A stretch of DNA of 64,000 bases, taken from Hysterangium stoloniferum (taxonomy: Eukaryota > Basidiomycota > Agaricomycetes > Hysterangiales > Hysterangiaceae). The stretch covers positions 22,913-86,912 of the forward strand of contig WHVD01000261.1 in NCBI GenBank assembly GCA_015178975.1, written 5' to 3'. Positions 53,318 through 63,081 of the stretch are shown here, piece by piece. Every line of letters starts with the position of its first letter. Positions within the stretch are counted from its first letter, which is position 1. A program made the translations under genes and the position numbers. Below the pieces are notes generated by a model. That model saw only the letters and a list, made by a program, of their open reading frames with translations. It had not been told where the DNA came from and ran no database searches.

Positions 53318-53347
53318 AGAAAATTCTAGAAAATTCTAGAAAATTCT
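53318..53347 (+). promoter_or_regulatory. Perfect six-unit heat-shock-element-like array in LTR-E
   Basis: GAA-AA-TTC-TA repeated gives GAA at 53319, 53329 and 53339 and TTC at 53324, 53334 and 53344. Six inverted pentamers (nGAAn/nTTCn) stand in perfect 5-bp phase. More GAAnnTTC pairs lie nearby (AGAATATTCT near 53234 and 53270, GGAACATTCC near 53166). It lies about 80 bp upstream of the TATA box. Heat-shock factor binding is inferred. Confidence 0.6.
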
Positions 53348-53423
53348 AAATGACATCATTCCTTCCAGAATGACATCATTCAATCTTCTAGAATCTTCTA
53401 TATGTCTCAGACCAAAATGTACA

Positions 53424-53437
53424 TATATAAGGAGCTC
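53424..53437 (+). promoter_or_regulatory. Candidate core promoter of LTR-E, copy 2
   Basis: TATATAAGGAGCTC followed by AGCTCCAGCC; conserved between two diverged copies. Confidence 0.55.
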
Positions 53438-54594
53438 AGCTCCAGCCTTGAATCAATATCAATCAATCTTTACTACATTTTATCAGCCACATCAGTGTGC
53501 CACTGCAGCAAGCCGTTTATTCCACCCCTAGTTGGGCTGTTGAACAAATAAATACAAATACTTAGTCACCTCTAGTTGAGCTGCTGACCTAAGTTATCTC
53601 AGGATCCCTTTGTCACCTCTTGTTGAGCTTCTGACAATAATCCTACCCCCTGGTCACTCTTCTGACCAATCAGGATTCCCTGCCACCTCTTGTTGAGCTT
53701 CTGGTATTAATCCTTTATACTATAGTCACCTCTTAATTGAGTATTGATTATTAGTTTTCTTTACATTGTTATTTGTAGTTTAAAACTTCAGTCACCTCTT
53801 GTTGAGTAATTTGACTGATTATCACATTGCAAATAATCCTTGTTACATTTCTTGTTATTTGTAATCTAAAACTTCAGTCACCTCTTGTTGAGTAATTTGA
53901 CTGATTATTACATTACAAATAATACCTTTTCCATTGTTCATTTATTGTGAATTAGTAAAGCATATTCACATAAACAAATACTGAGAATATTCTTGCAGAA
54001 TCCTTAAGACTACATTAAGATCCTGATAAGTTAGTATCACAGTAGACCCTGTAGGTTAGTGTAAATAAAGCATATATTAGCCAAATAGTGTTTTATTCTA
54101 TATCTAATCTTTTGACCTGTTTATAAATATTTTTACTGTTTGATAAATAGTATAAAATATATATAAACTAGCTAGTATTGAAGTTAAATCTAGCTTCGGA
54201 ATCAGTAAATTGTTATTCATATTTTAGTAGTGTTTTTACAGAAAAAGAACAAGCTTGCACAAGCAGCTCTCAAAGCCTTCTTTGTGAAGTAGGGTGCATA
54301 TATTCAAGTAAACTCTTGACTTCAGGGGTTCTAAGTCTATTTAGGCTGCCACTGATTAATATCAAATACTTAAATTATTTTACCCTGCTGTGAATTGAGT
54401 ATTTGCACATTTTGATAGAGCATTGGACTCCTTTTTCGGAAAATAGTATTAAAGTAAGGCTAATACATTACAATGACTCTTAAGTATTTCTCAGCACTTC
54501 TAAGTAGTTCTGAGCATTTCTAAGTATTTACATATCACAATGACTGTTAGAAGTTAGAAAAGTTAGAAACAATCAATCAAAATACATTAAACCT

Positions 54595-56211
54595 TCAATC
54601 TAATAATACATCTTTGTACACTATATTTGCTGTTCTCTTTGTCTCCTTTAATAATATTTTTATCCTATTCCAACTTCTTCCCCTTGAAAGTCCCACATAC
54701 AATTGCCCATGTCCAAACACTGCCATTCTCAAATCTATTCCTACCACTTTCAAAGACTGTCCCTGTGACTTGTTAATTGTCATTGCAAATGCTAACTGCA
54801 CTGGAAACTGAATATGATGCAGTTTAAATGGCAGTTGATCATCATTTGTAATTATTTTGATCCATGAAAGAAATGCCATTTTTCCAGTACATGGTCCAGT
54901 TAGGATCCGCACTTGAAGCAAATGATTTTCCATTTTCACCAATCGCAATCGTGTCCCATTGAAAAGCCCCCTCTGTGGATCTATGTTCCATAATAGCATC
55001 AATGGCACTCCTGGCTTCACCTCAAGTCGACTTGGTGAGATTCCACCAAAATTCAGGCCATTCAAATACTCTACAGGATACATCTCTGTCTCACTGTCTC
55101 CCTCTGCAGTATCAGCACTGTGGTACATACAACTCTCTCCAGGGAATTTATTCAGAAGTTCTGAATTAATCTCATCTACTTCTGAATTCCTTGGACACAG
55201 AATTGCCCGGTCTAAGAAGTCTTCATCTTGCCAATCCCTTTGGTCTCTATCCACATGGATGTCTGGATATATCTCAGCAATTAGATCAGACATTTCTGGA
55301 CCACAGATCATATGAGGAGGGATATCCATTGTATGATCCAAAGGTAAATCCTTTCCATGGCCTATATCCAATAGCCACTGAGCAAACTGTTGACTGTCTG
55401 GATCATCCTGGTCCACCTGCATATTTTCTTTCAAGAAGAGTACCTTGATATGCTTCCACAGTTCTGATTTCTGGATACATTGTCCAATGATCTGTTCTTT
55501 TGAACCCTTTGGTACAACAGGCAAAGTCTGCTGGAAGTCACCTCCCCAGGCCACAGGAATCCCTCCAAAGGGAAGATCCTCCTTGTCTAATAAATCCCTC
55601 AGGGTTCTGTCAACTGCCTCACATGTGAAACGTGACTGCATGGGAACTTCATCCCAGATAATCAGTCGGACCTTCTTCATGAGCTCTGCTTTTTCTGAAT
55701 GCTTTTTGATATGACATAGAGCATCCTTCTCACAGGGAACAGGGATTGAAAATGTGCTGTGAGAAGTGCAACCACCCTTGAGAATCATTGATGCAATTCC
55801 AGAAGATGCCACACAAAGTACAATGTAGCCCTTGGCACGACATGCATGTGCCAGAGTATTCCATACAAAGGACTTGCCAGTCCCACCTGGACCATTCACA
55901 AAAAACAATTTGCCCTGCTGCTCCTCATCCACTGCCTTCATGATAGTCTCAAAGGCAGCTCGTTGTTCAGGATTGCACTTTTCAAGATTGGCTTGGGCAC
56001 TGGCATGCTCAATATTGACATCATAATCTGACTGCTCCCTAATGAGATGGTTGCCAACAATCCCATCCCAAACATCAGTGCAGTTTGGCATGGTTGGATA
56101 GTGTGAGAGGGACTTTCCAGAATAGCGGAGGATTTTATCAATCTCATAGAGACCAAAGTCATAAATCCTGTGTGGTGATGGATTAACAATGCCATGTTTT
56201 TGCTGAAGTAT
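54595..56211 (-). pseudogene. Helitron Pif1-like helicase domain
   Basis: The frame is open over more than 530 codons from the LTR edge at 56211 (ILQQKHGIVNPSPHRIYDFG) to the stop at 54595-54597. Walker A is FFVNGPGGTGKSFVWNTL (about 55850-55905). Walker B is RLIIWDEVPM. Then come PFGGIPVAWGGDFQQTLPVV, a 2B-like region, and the final helicase motif FAMTINKSQGQSLKVVGIDL with QLYVGLSRGRSW. In Helitrons this domain unwinds DNA in rolling-circle transposition. This half is intact as a frame, but its Rep half is broken. Confidence 0.92.
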
Positions 56212-56848
56212 TGTGAAGAGTCGATAGATTCTGACCGCTCGATGTACGAGGAATAGTATTTATTCAACTAGTATTATTAAGTATTGACCGTCCTGCACAA
56301 TACTGTAGATTACTAGACTGATAGTACTAGTAAAGAGATGCACTACACATCACAAGAGCAACTGTACAGTTGCTTGTGACGATAAGGACTGGAGAAAAGT
56401 TGACCTTTACGGTACAACTTGTAGCTAGAAGTAAGAAAGATAATCAGCAAAAGACTGAATATCAGAGGTAGAGATATAGCAGCGCAAATCGACTAGAGTG
56501 TCGACGAGCGCAAAGACTTGAGAATGGGACTCGACCTTCGCGGTTCGAGTCCAAAGATTACTAGTATGCAAGTAGTTGCTACTTTTATAAGTAGCTGAGA
56601 CGTTACCCTTGACACCTCTCGCTATTCGACATCTGGGTCGTTACGAGGTGGTGTCTGCTGGGTAAAAAAGTGTCTGTCTTTTTGCACCGAGAGCGCCCAT
56701 AGGTATACACAAGACTTCGAACTAAGAAATACGGGTATGCTCGAAAGATATAGAGAATTAAAGAAAAGGAATAGAAGCTAGATAATAAAGTACTATAATA
56801 TGCATATTATTCCACTGTCCAATCATGCATATATGCATACCCTTCACA
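56212..56848 (-). repeat. Solo LTR-A in the Helitron
   Basis: 637 bp, TGTGAAGAGTCGATAG to ACCCTTCACA, duplication AGTAT at 56207-56211 and 56849-56853. LTR plus duplication is 642 bp, so the frame is kept across the join (DDLKF / ILQQK). One arm of the palindrome (56353-56378) has lost bases. Confidence 0.92.
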
Positions 56849-57928
56849 AGTATGAACTTCAAATCATCACAAAGAAATACTTTAAAGTCATTCCAGAGTT
56901 CATGGGGTTGTGCAGGGGAGGACATGGTCAAAATGATAGCAAACAACCTGCGAAGTTGAAACCCAGACTCTATGCGACTGGCTTCTGTGAGGCACATGTG
57001 CCACTGGCAATCATCCTCAAGCAAACCACATGCAACACAGGCTTGCTGAAATGTGGGATAAGTCTCACCCTGAAAAGTCCTGAGCTGTTCAAATGAGGTG
57101 GCACCTTTGACAACAGTGAGCAATGTGTGGAGGTGGAATCTTTCACCACAGGCAATATTGACAAAATGAATGCGCCCTATGGAAAAACCACTTTGACGTG
57201 GCTTCCATGATTTCTTCTTGGGGACATATGTGAAATACTCAGAAAACCATATAAAATGTGTCCTGGGCATGCTGTCCATTATAACCAATGAGACCCTTGG
57301 CATTAGCTTCAAAATAAGCCATGAGAGTTGTCCCTGAATGCTCTGCCCTTTGTAAAGCCTCAGCAGGACCTTGATCATCATCAAAAAGTACAGTGTTCTC
57401 TCCAGGAAGATGGACACCAAGTGCCATTACTACAGGAACCTGGGTGTGGAGTTCATTACGCATTAATCGCCAGACAGATTCATGTGCACTGACATAACAT
57501 GCATCAAGGTACTGTTGAATTTCATCTGGTGTCTTTCCAAATTCCATAGTTGTACGATCATGGCCCTTGTAACAGTATTTATGCATGTAATTCATTGACC
57601 TATTGGTAAAGGTCAACTCAACATTGATGTGGCATTCAAAGGTGAGAATGAAAATGGGGGAGTAAGGGACAACATGTCTGTTGTCATATGTAAACCTGGG
57701 AGTTTCATAAACCCTTCCATTGTTGGGGTGATGGCATGTTGGATAGCCTTCCTCATTGACAATGGTAGCTTCACACCAATCCTTTGGATAGTGTTTACTG
57801 CATTCCTTATCTACCATACAGGCAGCATTTGGATGATCAGTTCCACAGGGACCGTGGGTCATGAGTTGACCTACTAAATTAAACAGTCTGGGATGTGTTT
57901 CAGGATCTGGAAAACAGGAAGAAACCAT
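56849..57928 (-). pseudogene. Helitron Rep-to-helicase linker region
   Basis: Two overlapping minus frames. 57928-57239: CFPDPETHPRLFNLVGQLMT, HGPCGTDHPNAACMVDKECS, NRHVVPYSPIFILTFECHIN and MNYMHKYCYKGHDRTTMEFG, typical of Helitron Rep after the HUH motif. After a frame change near 57250: YFTYVPKKKSWKPRQSGFSI, GRIHFVNIACGERFHLHTLL, and ACGLLEDDCQWHMCLTEASR to SPAQPHELWNDFK. These are recognised Helitron blocks leading to the helicase. Confidence 0.88.
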
Positions 57929-59463
57929 GGAGTTGACACCTTCTGGTGTCCTTGGCTTATTCTAGTCATCAAACCATATGAGGCAGTGCATGTGTGGACA
58001 ACCACGCTTTTGGAATTCAATGACATGGATGTGGTACTGTTCTACCAAAGATCTGGTCCTCTGTAATCATCTTGAGCAACTTAGCCTTCTTGGCAGCAAA
58101 GACCCTGGAGAGTAAATCAGGATGATCAGCTGGAGTCTGTCCAGGAAGCAATTCATCAGTAACCTCCTTCCACTTGGGATTGGCTGTCATGGTGATGAAG
58201 CAGCTAACATTGCCATACTTTCGTGCAATTGCAAATGAATTTTGCAAACTTTGTCTCATATCCCTTGAACTGCCAGTAAATGTAGAAGGAAGTATCACCC
58301 TCTGACCAATACTATTGGCATCTATGTTGACATCCTCACATGTGAAGGCATTGACCACCTGGTTGTAGAGTTCTGCACGTAACCTTGGTTGATTATCTCT
58401 GAGAAATCTCAATCTGCACTGCTCTGTTACTGCCCAGGCATTGACAATATACTGTTGCAATAGCTTTTGTGCATAAAAAAGGGTCATGGCTTCGCATGCT
58501 CTGGGAAATAGGTGATAGGCATAATATTCACATTGGGTCACCTTCCGACTTTTATCTTCATCTTCACCTTCTTCATCCTGCTGTCCAGGCTGGGGCTGCC
58601 AATTTTGATTGGCATAGGGAAGGTCCCATGACCAACCACGCTCACCCCTAGGAAAGAGCATGACATAATGAAGGGGTGCATAAATGGCTTGTGCATCATG
58701 CACATGATGGAACTGGCCCCCTCTCCTCTGAACAATAATATCCCTTGGGTCACCACAACCTGTATCACCATCTCCAGGGAGAATGACAGCAAGTTCATCA
58801 CCGGTTGGAAGATTGTACCATCTGAGATCATTAAAAGCTTTGTAGCTCAGCCTGACATGTAGCCTTGGAGTCTCTGCCTGTGTCCTCAATCGCTCATGTG
58901 CCTGGCGATAGAGTTGTATAAAGGGATTATATTGCTCTATCATATCCTGCAAGTCAGAAAAAGTTTGGTTATTTAGGTTTCTATTTGCCCTGTGATTCTG
59001 CCTCTGCTGCAATGCCTGCCTCAGTCCATCCTCCTGTGCCAATGCAGGATCATGGATGTAAAGCTGAGCATAACTACGTGATACACCTTCTCCATAAGGA
59101 ATCAAGGCACCATGCTGGTGATACAATTCACCATGGATTTTGAAGACATATGGGCCACCACCGCCTTGCAAGACAGACTCATCCAAATTGACACCCAGTG
59201 ATGTAAATGCAAATGCATTATTATAGGCACGAATATTCTTGAGAAATTCTCTGCTATTGTCTGTATTACCCTCCAGGAGAGACCTTAAAGTGTGAGGGAC
59301 TGGCTCAAGTATTGGGAGGGCCACCTTTCCTCACTTGCAACACTTGCCAAATTTTGGATGTGTCTTAGAGCTATTTGAGATACGCTCATCTATCCAGTGC
59401 AAAGCTCCACAGTCTGAACACTGTATGTCCATACGTCCCAAGTCATGTCTTTGAAACCTGTCC
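57929..59463 (-). pseudogene. Helitron-like N-terminal domain and HUH Rep motif
   Basis: It begins LGRMDIQCSDCGALHWIDER and HPKFGKCCK, then TGA near 59335 (arginine expected), GKVALPILEPVPHTLRSLLE. The frame 59324-58017 holds the Helitron-like N domain (AFTSLGVNLDESVLQGGG, ELYHQHGALIPYGEG, YAPLHYVMLFPRGERGW, EYYAYHLFPRACEAMTLFY, ITMTANPKWKEV). A one-base shift near 58030 leads to VIEFQKRGCPHMHCLIWFDD, the HUH nuclease motif (57983-58000), and a TAG at 57965-57963. HUH nucleases nick and join the single strand. Confidence 0.9.
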
Positions 59464-60498
59464 TCCACAACTAATGGGAGGTGGAGGCATAGCTGCAGGC
59501 TGTAAAATGGCTGGAGGTGGGGGAATAACTGGAAGTGGGACTAGCTGTAGTTGCTGTTGCTGTTGTGGAGCTGTATTTTCAGGTAGATGGTGAAGCTGTG
59601 GTGGTGCCCACTGCGAAATAGGTGCTTGTTGTTGTTGTGGAGCTGGATTTCCAGGTGGATGGTGAAGCTGTGGTGGTGCCCACTGCAACATAGGTTGTTG
59701 TTGTTGGTGTTGTGGAGCTGGATGTCCAGGTGGATGGTAATGCTGTGGTGGTTGCCACTGCAAAATAGGTGGTTGTTGTTGCTGTGGATGGTAATGCTGT
59801 GGTGGTTCCCACTGTAAAATAGGTGGTTGTTGCTGCTGTGGATGGTGATACTGTAGCGGTGCAGCTACATTTCCTGGTTGATGACCATGCTGTGGATGTG
59901 GTGCTGACTGTAAAATTTGTGGCTGCAGTTGAGCAGGTTGGTCTAATGGTGGTAAAGCAGCATACTGAGCATACAGAGCAGCTACTCCAGCAGAGCCAAC
60001 TGCAGGCTGGACAGCTTCATCTGCAGGTGCACCCTGTTGTATATAAAGTGGTTGCTGAAGTTGAGCAGCTACATTGCCTTATATATGACCTGGTGCCTGT
60101 GGCTGAACAGGTGCATTTGCTGGTTGATGACCCTGCTGGATATGTGGTGCTAACTGCAAAATTGGTTGCTGCAATTGAGCAGCTGGATTTCTCCATCCAC
60201 AACCTTGCCTAAGAGGTTGTAATGGTGGCAAATCTTCATACTGCCTACACAAAAGAGCCACTGCATCAGAGCCAACTATAGCAGAGCCACCTGCAGTAGA
60301 GCCACTTGCAGTAGAGCCACTTGCAGCAGAGCCACTTGCAGCAGAGCCACTTGCAGTAGAGCCACCTGGCTGAGCAACCAAAAATGGATTATCAGATTGA
60401 CCTCTACCAACAGGAAGATGGAGATCTCATAATGGTTGAAGAGGTGGTATATTAGAATTCACAGCTAAACACCGATGACGATCAGATGGAGATGTCAT
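59464..60498 (-). pseudogene. Helitron N-terminal low-complexity region
   Basis: From MTSPSDRHRCLAVNSNIPPL, with TGA in LQPL*DLHLP (near 60427-60429), then six repeats of the type TASGS/AASGS (60285-60365). At least five Gln/Pro repeats follow, such as PILQWAPPQLHHPPGNPAPQ and PQHYHPPGHPAPQ, in two frames (60200-59470), with a TAA near 60078. The repeats vary in length, and a one-base shift near 59465 separates them from the Helitron core. Such N-termini are not part of the canonical enzyme. Confidence 0.7.
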
Positions 60499-60529
60499 TT
60501 GCAATTGTGTCCCCTTCGCTCCTCCTCCA

Positions 60530-61033
60530 GATTACGCTCAGGTGTTTCCGCTCCGTTCCGTCCCGTTCCTAACACCAATTTGGTGTTTACTATTCCCGTT
60601 TTATGTTTTGCTCGTTTCGTCTCATTATTACTGGATTCGGTATGTCATGCATTCCACGGTCTATATAAACTGGCAGATGTTGTACATACAATCCAGTCAG
60701 AAAATTAGCTTAGATTCCCCCCAGTAATCTAAATACATTTTCCTCTCTAAACCCTACTCTTATCAGACCGCTCGCACTAGTCGGAGCCCACGGGCTCCGG
60801 CGCATCTATCTCTCTCGACTATCTCGATTCACGACTCACGACCTACGACTCACGACCCACGAACCCCCGCCTGGACTCCCCGGGATTCCCGTCCGCCTGT
60901 CTGAAATTGGACAATACGATCTAGCGAGGGCGCAGCCTATAAGCTGAAGCCAAGTCCTACCGGATATCCCGCGGGTTTCTCCGGATATCCCGCGGGTTTC
61001 TCCGGAAACCCGGCCTGAGTGTGTATCCTAACA
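60530..61033 (+). repeat. Gypsy-B 5' LTR, copy 3, 5' end lost
   Basis: It starts inside LTR-B (CCGCTCCGTTCCGTCCC) and continues to GTGTATCCTAACA. The box GCGCAGCCTATAAGCTGAAG is at 60930-60949. A 24-bp unit (CCGGATATCCCGCGGGTTTC and 4 more) is duplicated in tandem at 60960-61007. The likely primer site GTATTTTCTGAC follows. Confidence 0.85.
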
Positions 61034-61069
61034 GTATTTTCTGACCAATACTCGCAGATTGTTTTCATT

Positions 61070-62359
61070 ATGCCACCAAGAAGAAGTACATGCGCACAGT
61101 CATCAATACCTGGACCGTCGACTCTTCGTTCCCCGTTAACTCTGTATACCAGTCAGACGCTTGCGAACCAGTCAGAACCCATGGAAGAAGCCCGCATCGA
61201 AGAAATCCCAGAAGACCTGGACGAATCCGAGCGCGAGGACGATTCCGTGGCCCCCGACAAGGGCAAAGGTGTCGAAATCCCTCCTGAAAATCCTCCGCCC
61301 TTTCAATGACCGCACACGAGGGATCCTACTTCTGAGTTTTTAGCAGGTACTATAGATAAATTCATGACGCACCTGCTAGAAGAACGAAAAAGAAAGGAAC
61401 AAGAACCTCCATGGTCAAAAGTCAATGCTCCGGAACCCTTCACGGGTTCCAACCCAAACAAACTCTCTACTTTCCTCATGCAATGTCGCTTCAATTTCCG
61501 CGATCGCGCCGCTGCATTCTCCACGGACTCCCGAAAAGTCAACTACGCACTTTCATATTTATCGGGATCCGCGTTGAAATGGTTCGAACTGGCTTTTAGC
61601 GGGATTACCGAGGAAGAGCCGCTCTGGCTTGAAAATTGGGAAGCTTTTGTTGAGGAGCTTGAAACCAACTTCGGCCCGTATGACCCGACAGGAGAAGCCG
61701 AGAATAGTCTCACAAATCTTCGTATGAAGGACACGCAGCGCATCACGGACTACATCGTCCAATTCAATAATCTTGCAGCTCGTTGTCAGTGGGGCGATCC
61801 CGCTCTCCGCCACCAATTCTACGCCGGTCTGCCGTCCCGCCTTAAAGACGAAGTCTCAAAGGGAGAAGATGGCAAGCCAAAAACCCTGTCCTGTATGCGC
61901 CTCAAAGCTCAAAACGCGGACGCACGTTATTGGGAACGTCGCGCGGAAGTTGCCCGCGAGACATCCGCGGACAAAATAAACAAGTCCAAGGACAAAAACA
62001 ATAACACCAATTCGTCAACCAGCAACCAGAACTCCACGCAATCCGACAAGAAGAACGATAAAAAGTCTTCGAAGAACAACAACAATAAGGACAATAAGGA
62101 CAACAACAAGGGTCAACAGTCCGGCAAGCAAGCCGGAAAACCCGACCTCTCAGGCAAACTCGGACCTGATGGCAAATTGACTCCACAAGAAAGACAATGT
62201 CGTATGGACAACAACCTCTGTCTCTTGTGCGGGAAACCCGGTCATCGAGTCCCGGAATGTCCGCTGGCAAAAGCAAACTCTTCAAAGGGTCGATCAGCCA
62301 AGGCCTCCACGGACACCCCGTCGAAGGATAAACCGGCTGCCGATTCGAAAAAAGAGTAA
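61070..62359 (+). CDS. Gypsy-B gag, copy 3 (one in-frame TGA)
   Basis: MPPRRSTCAQSSIPGPSTLR runs to codon 79, then TGA (61307-61309), then the same frame continues PHTRDPTSEFLAGTIDKFMT to 62359. The capsid-like core reads LSTFLMQCRFNFRDRAAAFS, SYLSGSALKWFELAFSGITE, NFGPYDPTGEAENSLTNLRM and CQWGDPALRHQFYAGLPSRL. A Lys/Asn/Gln-rich stretch (NNNNKDNKDNNKGQQSG) precedes the zinc knuckle CLLCGKPGHRVPEC (CX2CX4HX4C). Apart from the TGA, shared with copy 1, the frame is intact over 430 codons. The TGA followed by C could be leaky, or simply a shared CGA decay. Confidence 0.85.
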
Positions 62360-62475
62360 GCAACCCCGCGGACTCCGCGCGGGTTAGGGGTTGCGTTGCC
62401 TCTCCGCGCATTCAAGAGTTCACTCGCCTCAACGCATCCGCTCTCTCACATTCTAATTCATTTTTCGTTAAACTT

Positions 62476-63081
62476 ATGTCTAATATGCTTCCGAAATTCG
62501 TTTTTTCAGCTCTCATAGATTCCGGCTTGACTCATTGTTTTTTAGATACAAAATTCACGCAAAAAAATTCTTTGTCAACTTATTCGATAAATCCCGTCGG
62601 TCTCCGCCTCTTTGATGGCACAAGTAATTCGGTTGTTACCCAAGCTTGTGATTTACCCATCAGTTTCCCTTGTGGAACATCTCAATTGGTCACTTTCTAT
62701 GTGACCCAGTTAGACTCAAGTTGCTCGGTGGTTCTAGGACATAACTGGCTTACCCGCTACAATCCGTTGATTGACTGGATAGCTAACAGTATAACTTTCC
62801 GGACTCCCGCGGCGACCGAGGAAACTGCGCCTGTCTCGGCCTCCACGGCACCCATGGCCTTCCCGGCACCTGCAGTCTCGAGGACTCCTGTGATCCCTAC
62901 GGCACCTATAGCTTCCCCGGAACCCACGGCACCTCCGTCCATTTCTCTGATTAATGCTGCAGCTTTTATTAGGGCTTCAAAAATGGATGGTTCCCAGGCG
63001 TTCACTATCAACTTAAAATTGATGAAGCAACTGGACATTTCTCAACCCCAGTATCCGAATCTGAGCAAGCTGCTGACCTAG
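62476..63081 (+). CDS. Gypsy-B aspartic protease and linker, copy 3
   Basis: MSNMLPKFVFSALIDSGLTH gives the D-S-G active site, and [20 protein letters not shown] is the second block. A Pro/Ala/Ser linker follows, then [13 protein letters not shown] and a shift near 63022 that breaks the join to reverse transcriptase (copy 1 reads on as KIDEATGC). The region between gag and this ORF (62360-62475) carries the remaining N-terminal residues in another frame. Confidence 0.85.
   Translation: MSNMLPKFVFSALIDSGLTHCFLDTKFTQKNSLSTYSINPVGLRLFDGTSNSVVTQACDLPISFPCGTSQLVTFYVTQLDSSCSVVLGHNWLTRYNPLIDWIANSITFRTPAATEETAPVSASTAPMAFPAPAVSRTPVIPTAPIASPEPTAPPSISLINAAAFIRASKMDGSQAFTINLKLMKQLDISQPQYPNLSKLLT

Larger units (their letters stand above)
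52375..54472 (+). repeat. LTR-E, second copy, 5' end lost, expanded inside
   Basis: It matches 44020-45503 from TAAATGTACTTATAT to AATACATTACA, but lacks the first 70 bp and carries three expansions: a 19-bp minisatellite (52763-53060), an AATTC/GAA-rich block (53200-53400), and CACCTCTTGTTGAG repeats (53560-53920). TATATAAGGAGCTC is at 53424-53437. There is no target duplication on the left because that end is missing. Confidence 0.85.
54473..60498 (-). mobile_element. Helitron, broken by a solo LTR
   Basis: The minus strand encodes a Rep/helicase protein from an ATG at 60498 to a stop at 54595. Order: Gln/Pro-rich N-terminus, Helitron-like N domain, HUH Rep region, Pif1-type helicase. It is broken by a solo LTR-A, stops and shifts. 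The 5' edge is lost at an LTR-B near 60530. On the other side, 54473-54594 includes a CTCAG/CTGAG hairpin candidate (near 54490-54520), but I cannot see a clear CTRR end. Confidence 0.85.

Noticed and set aside
43950..54472. The two LTR-E copies as the LTR pair of one 10.5-kb element
   Set aside because: The first copy has its own exact duplication (CTTAC) on both sides and is therefore a solo insertion. The second is longer and diverged, and the DNA between them belongs to other elements.
54473..54594. Helitron 3' terminus with hairpin and CTRR
   Set aside because: A CTCAG/CTGAG pair is present, but no CTRR motif stands at the right distance, so the terminus is not assigned.
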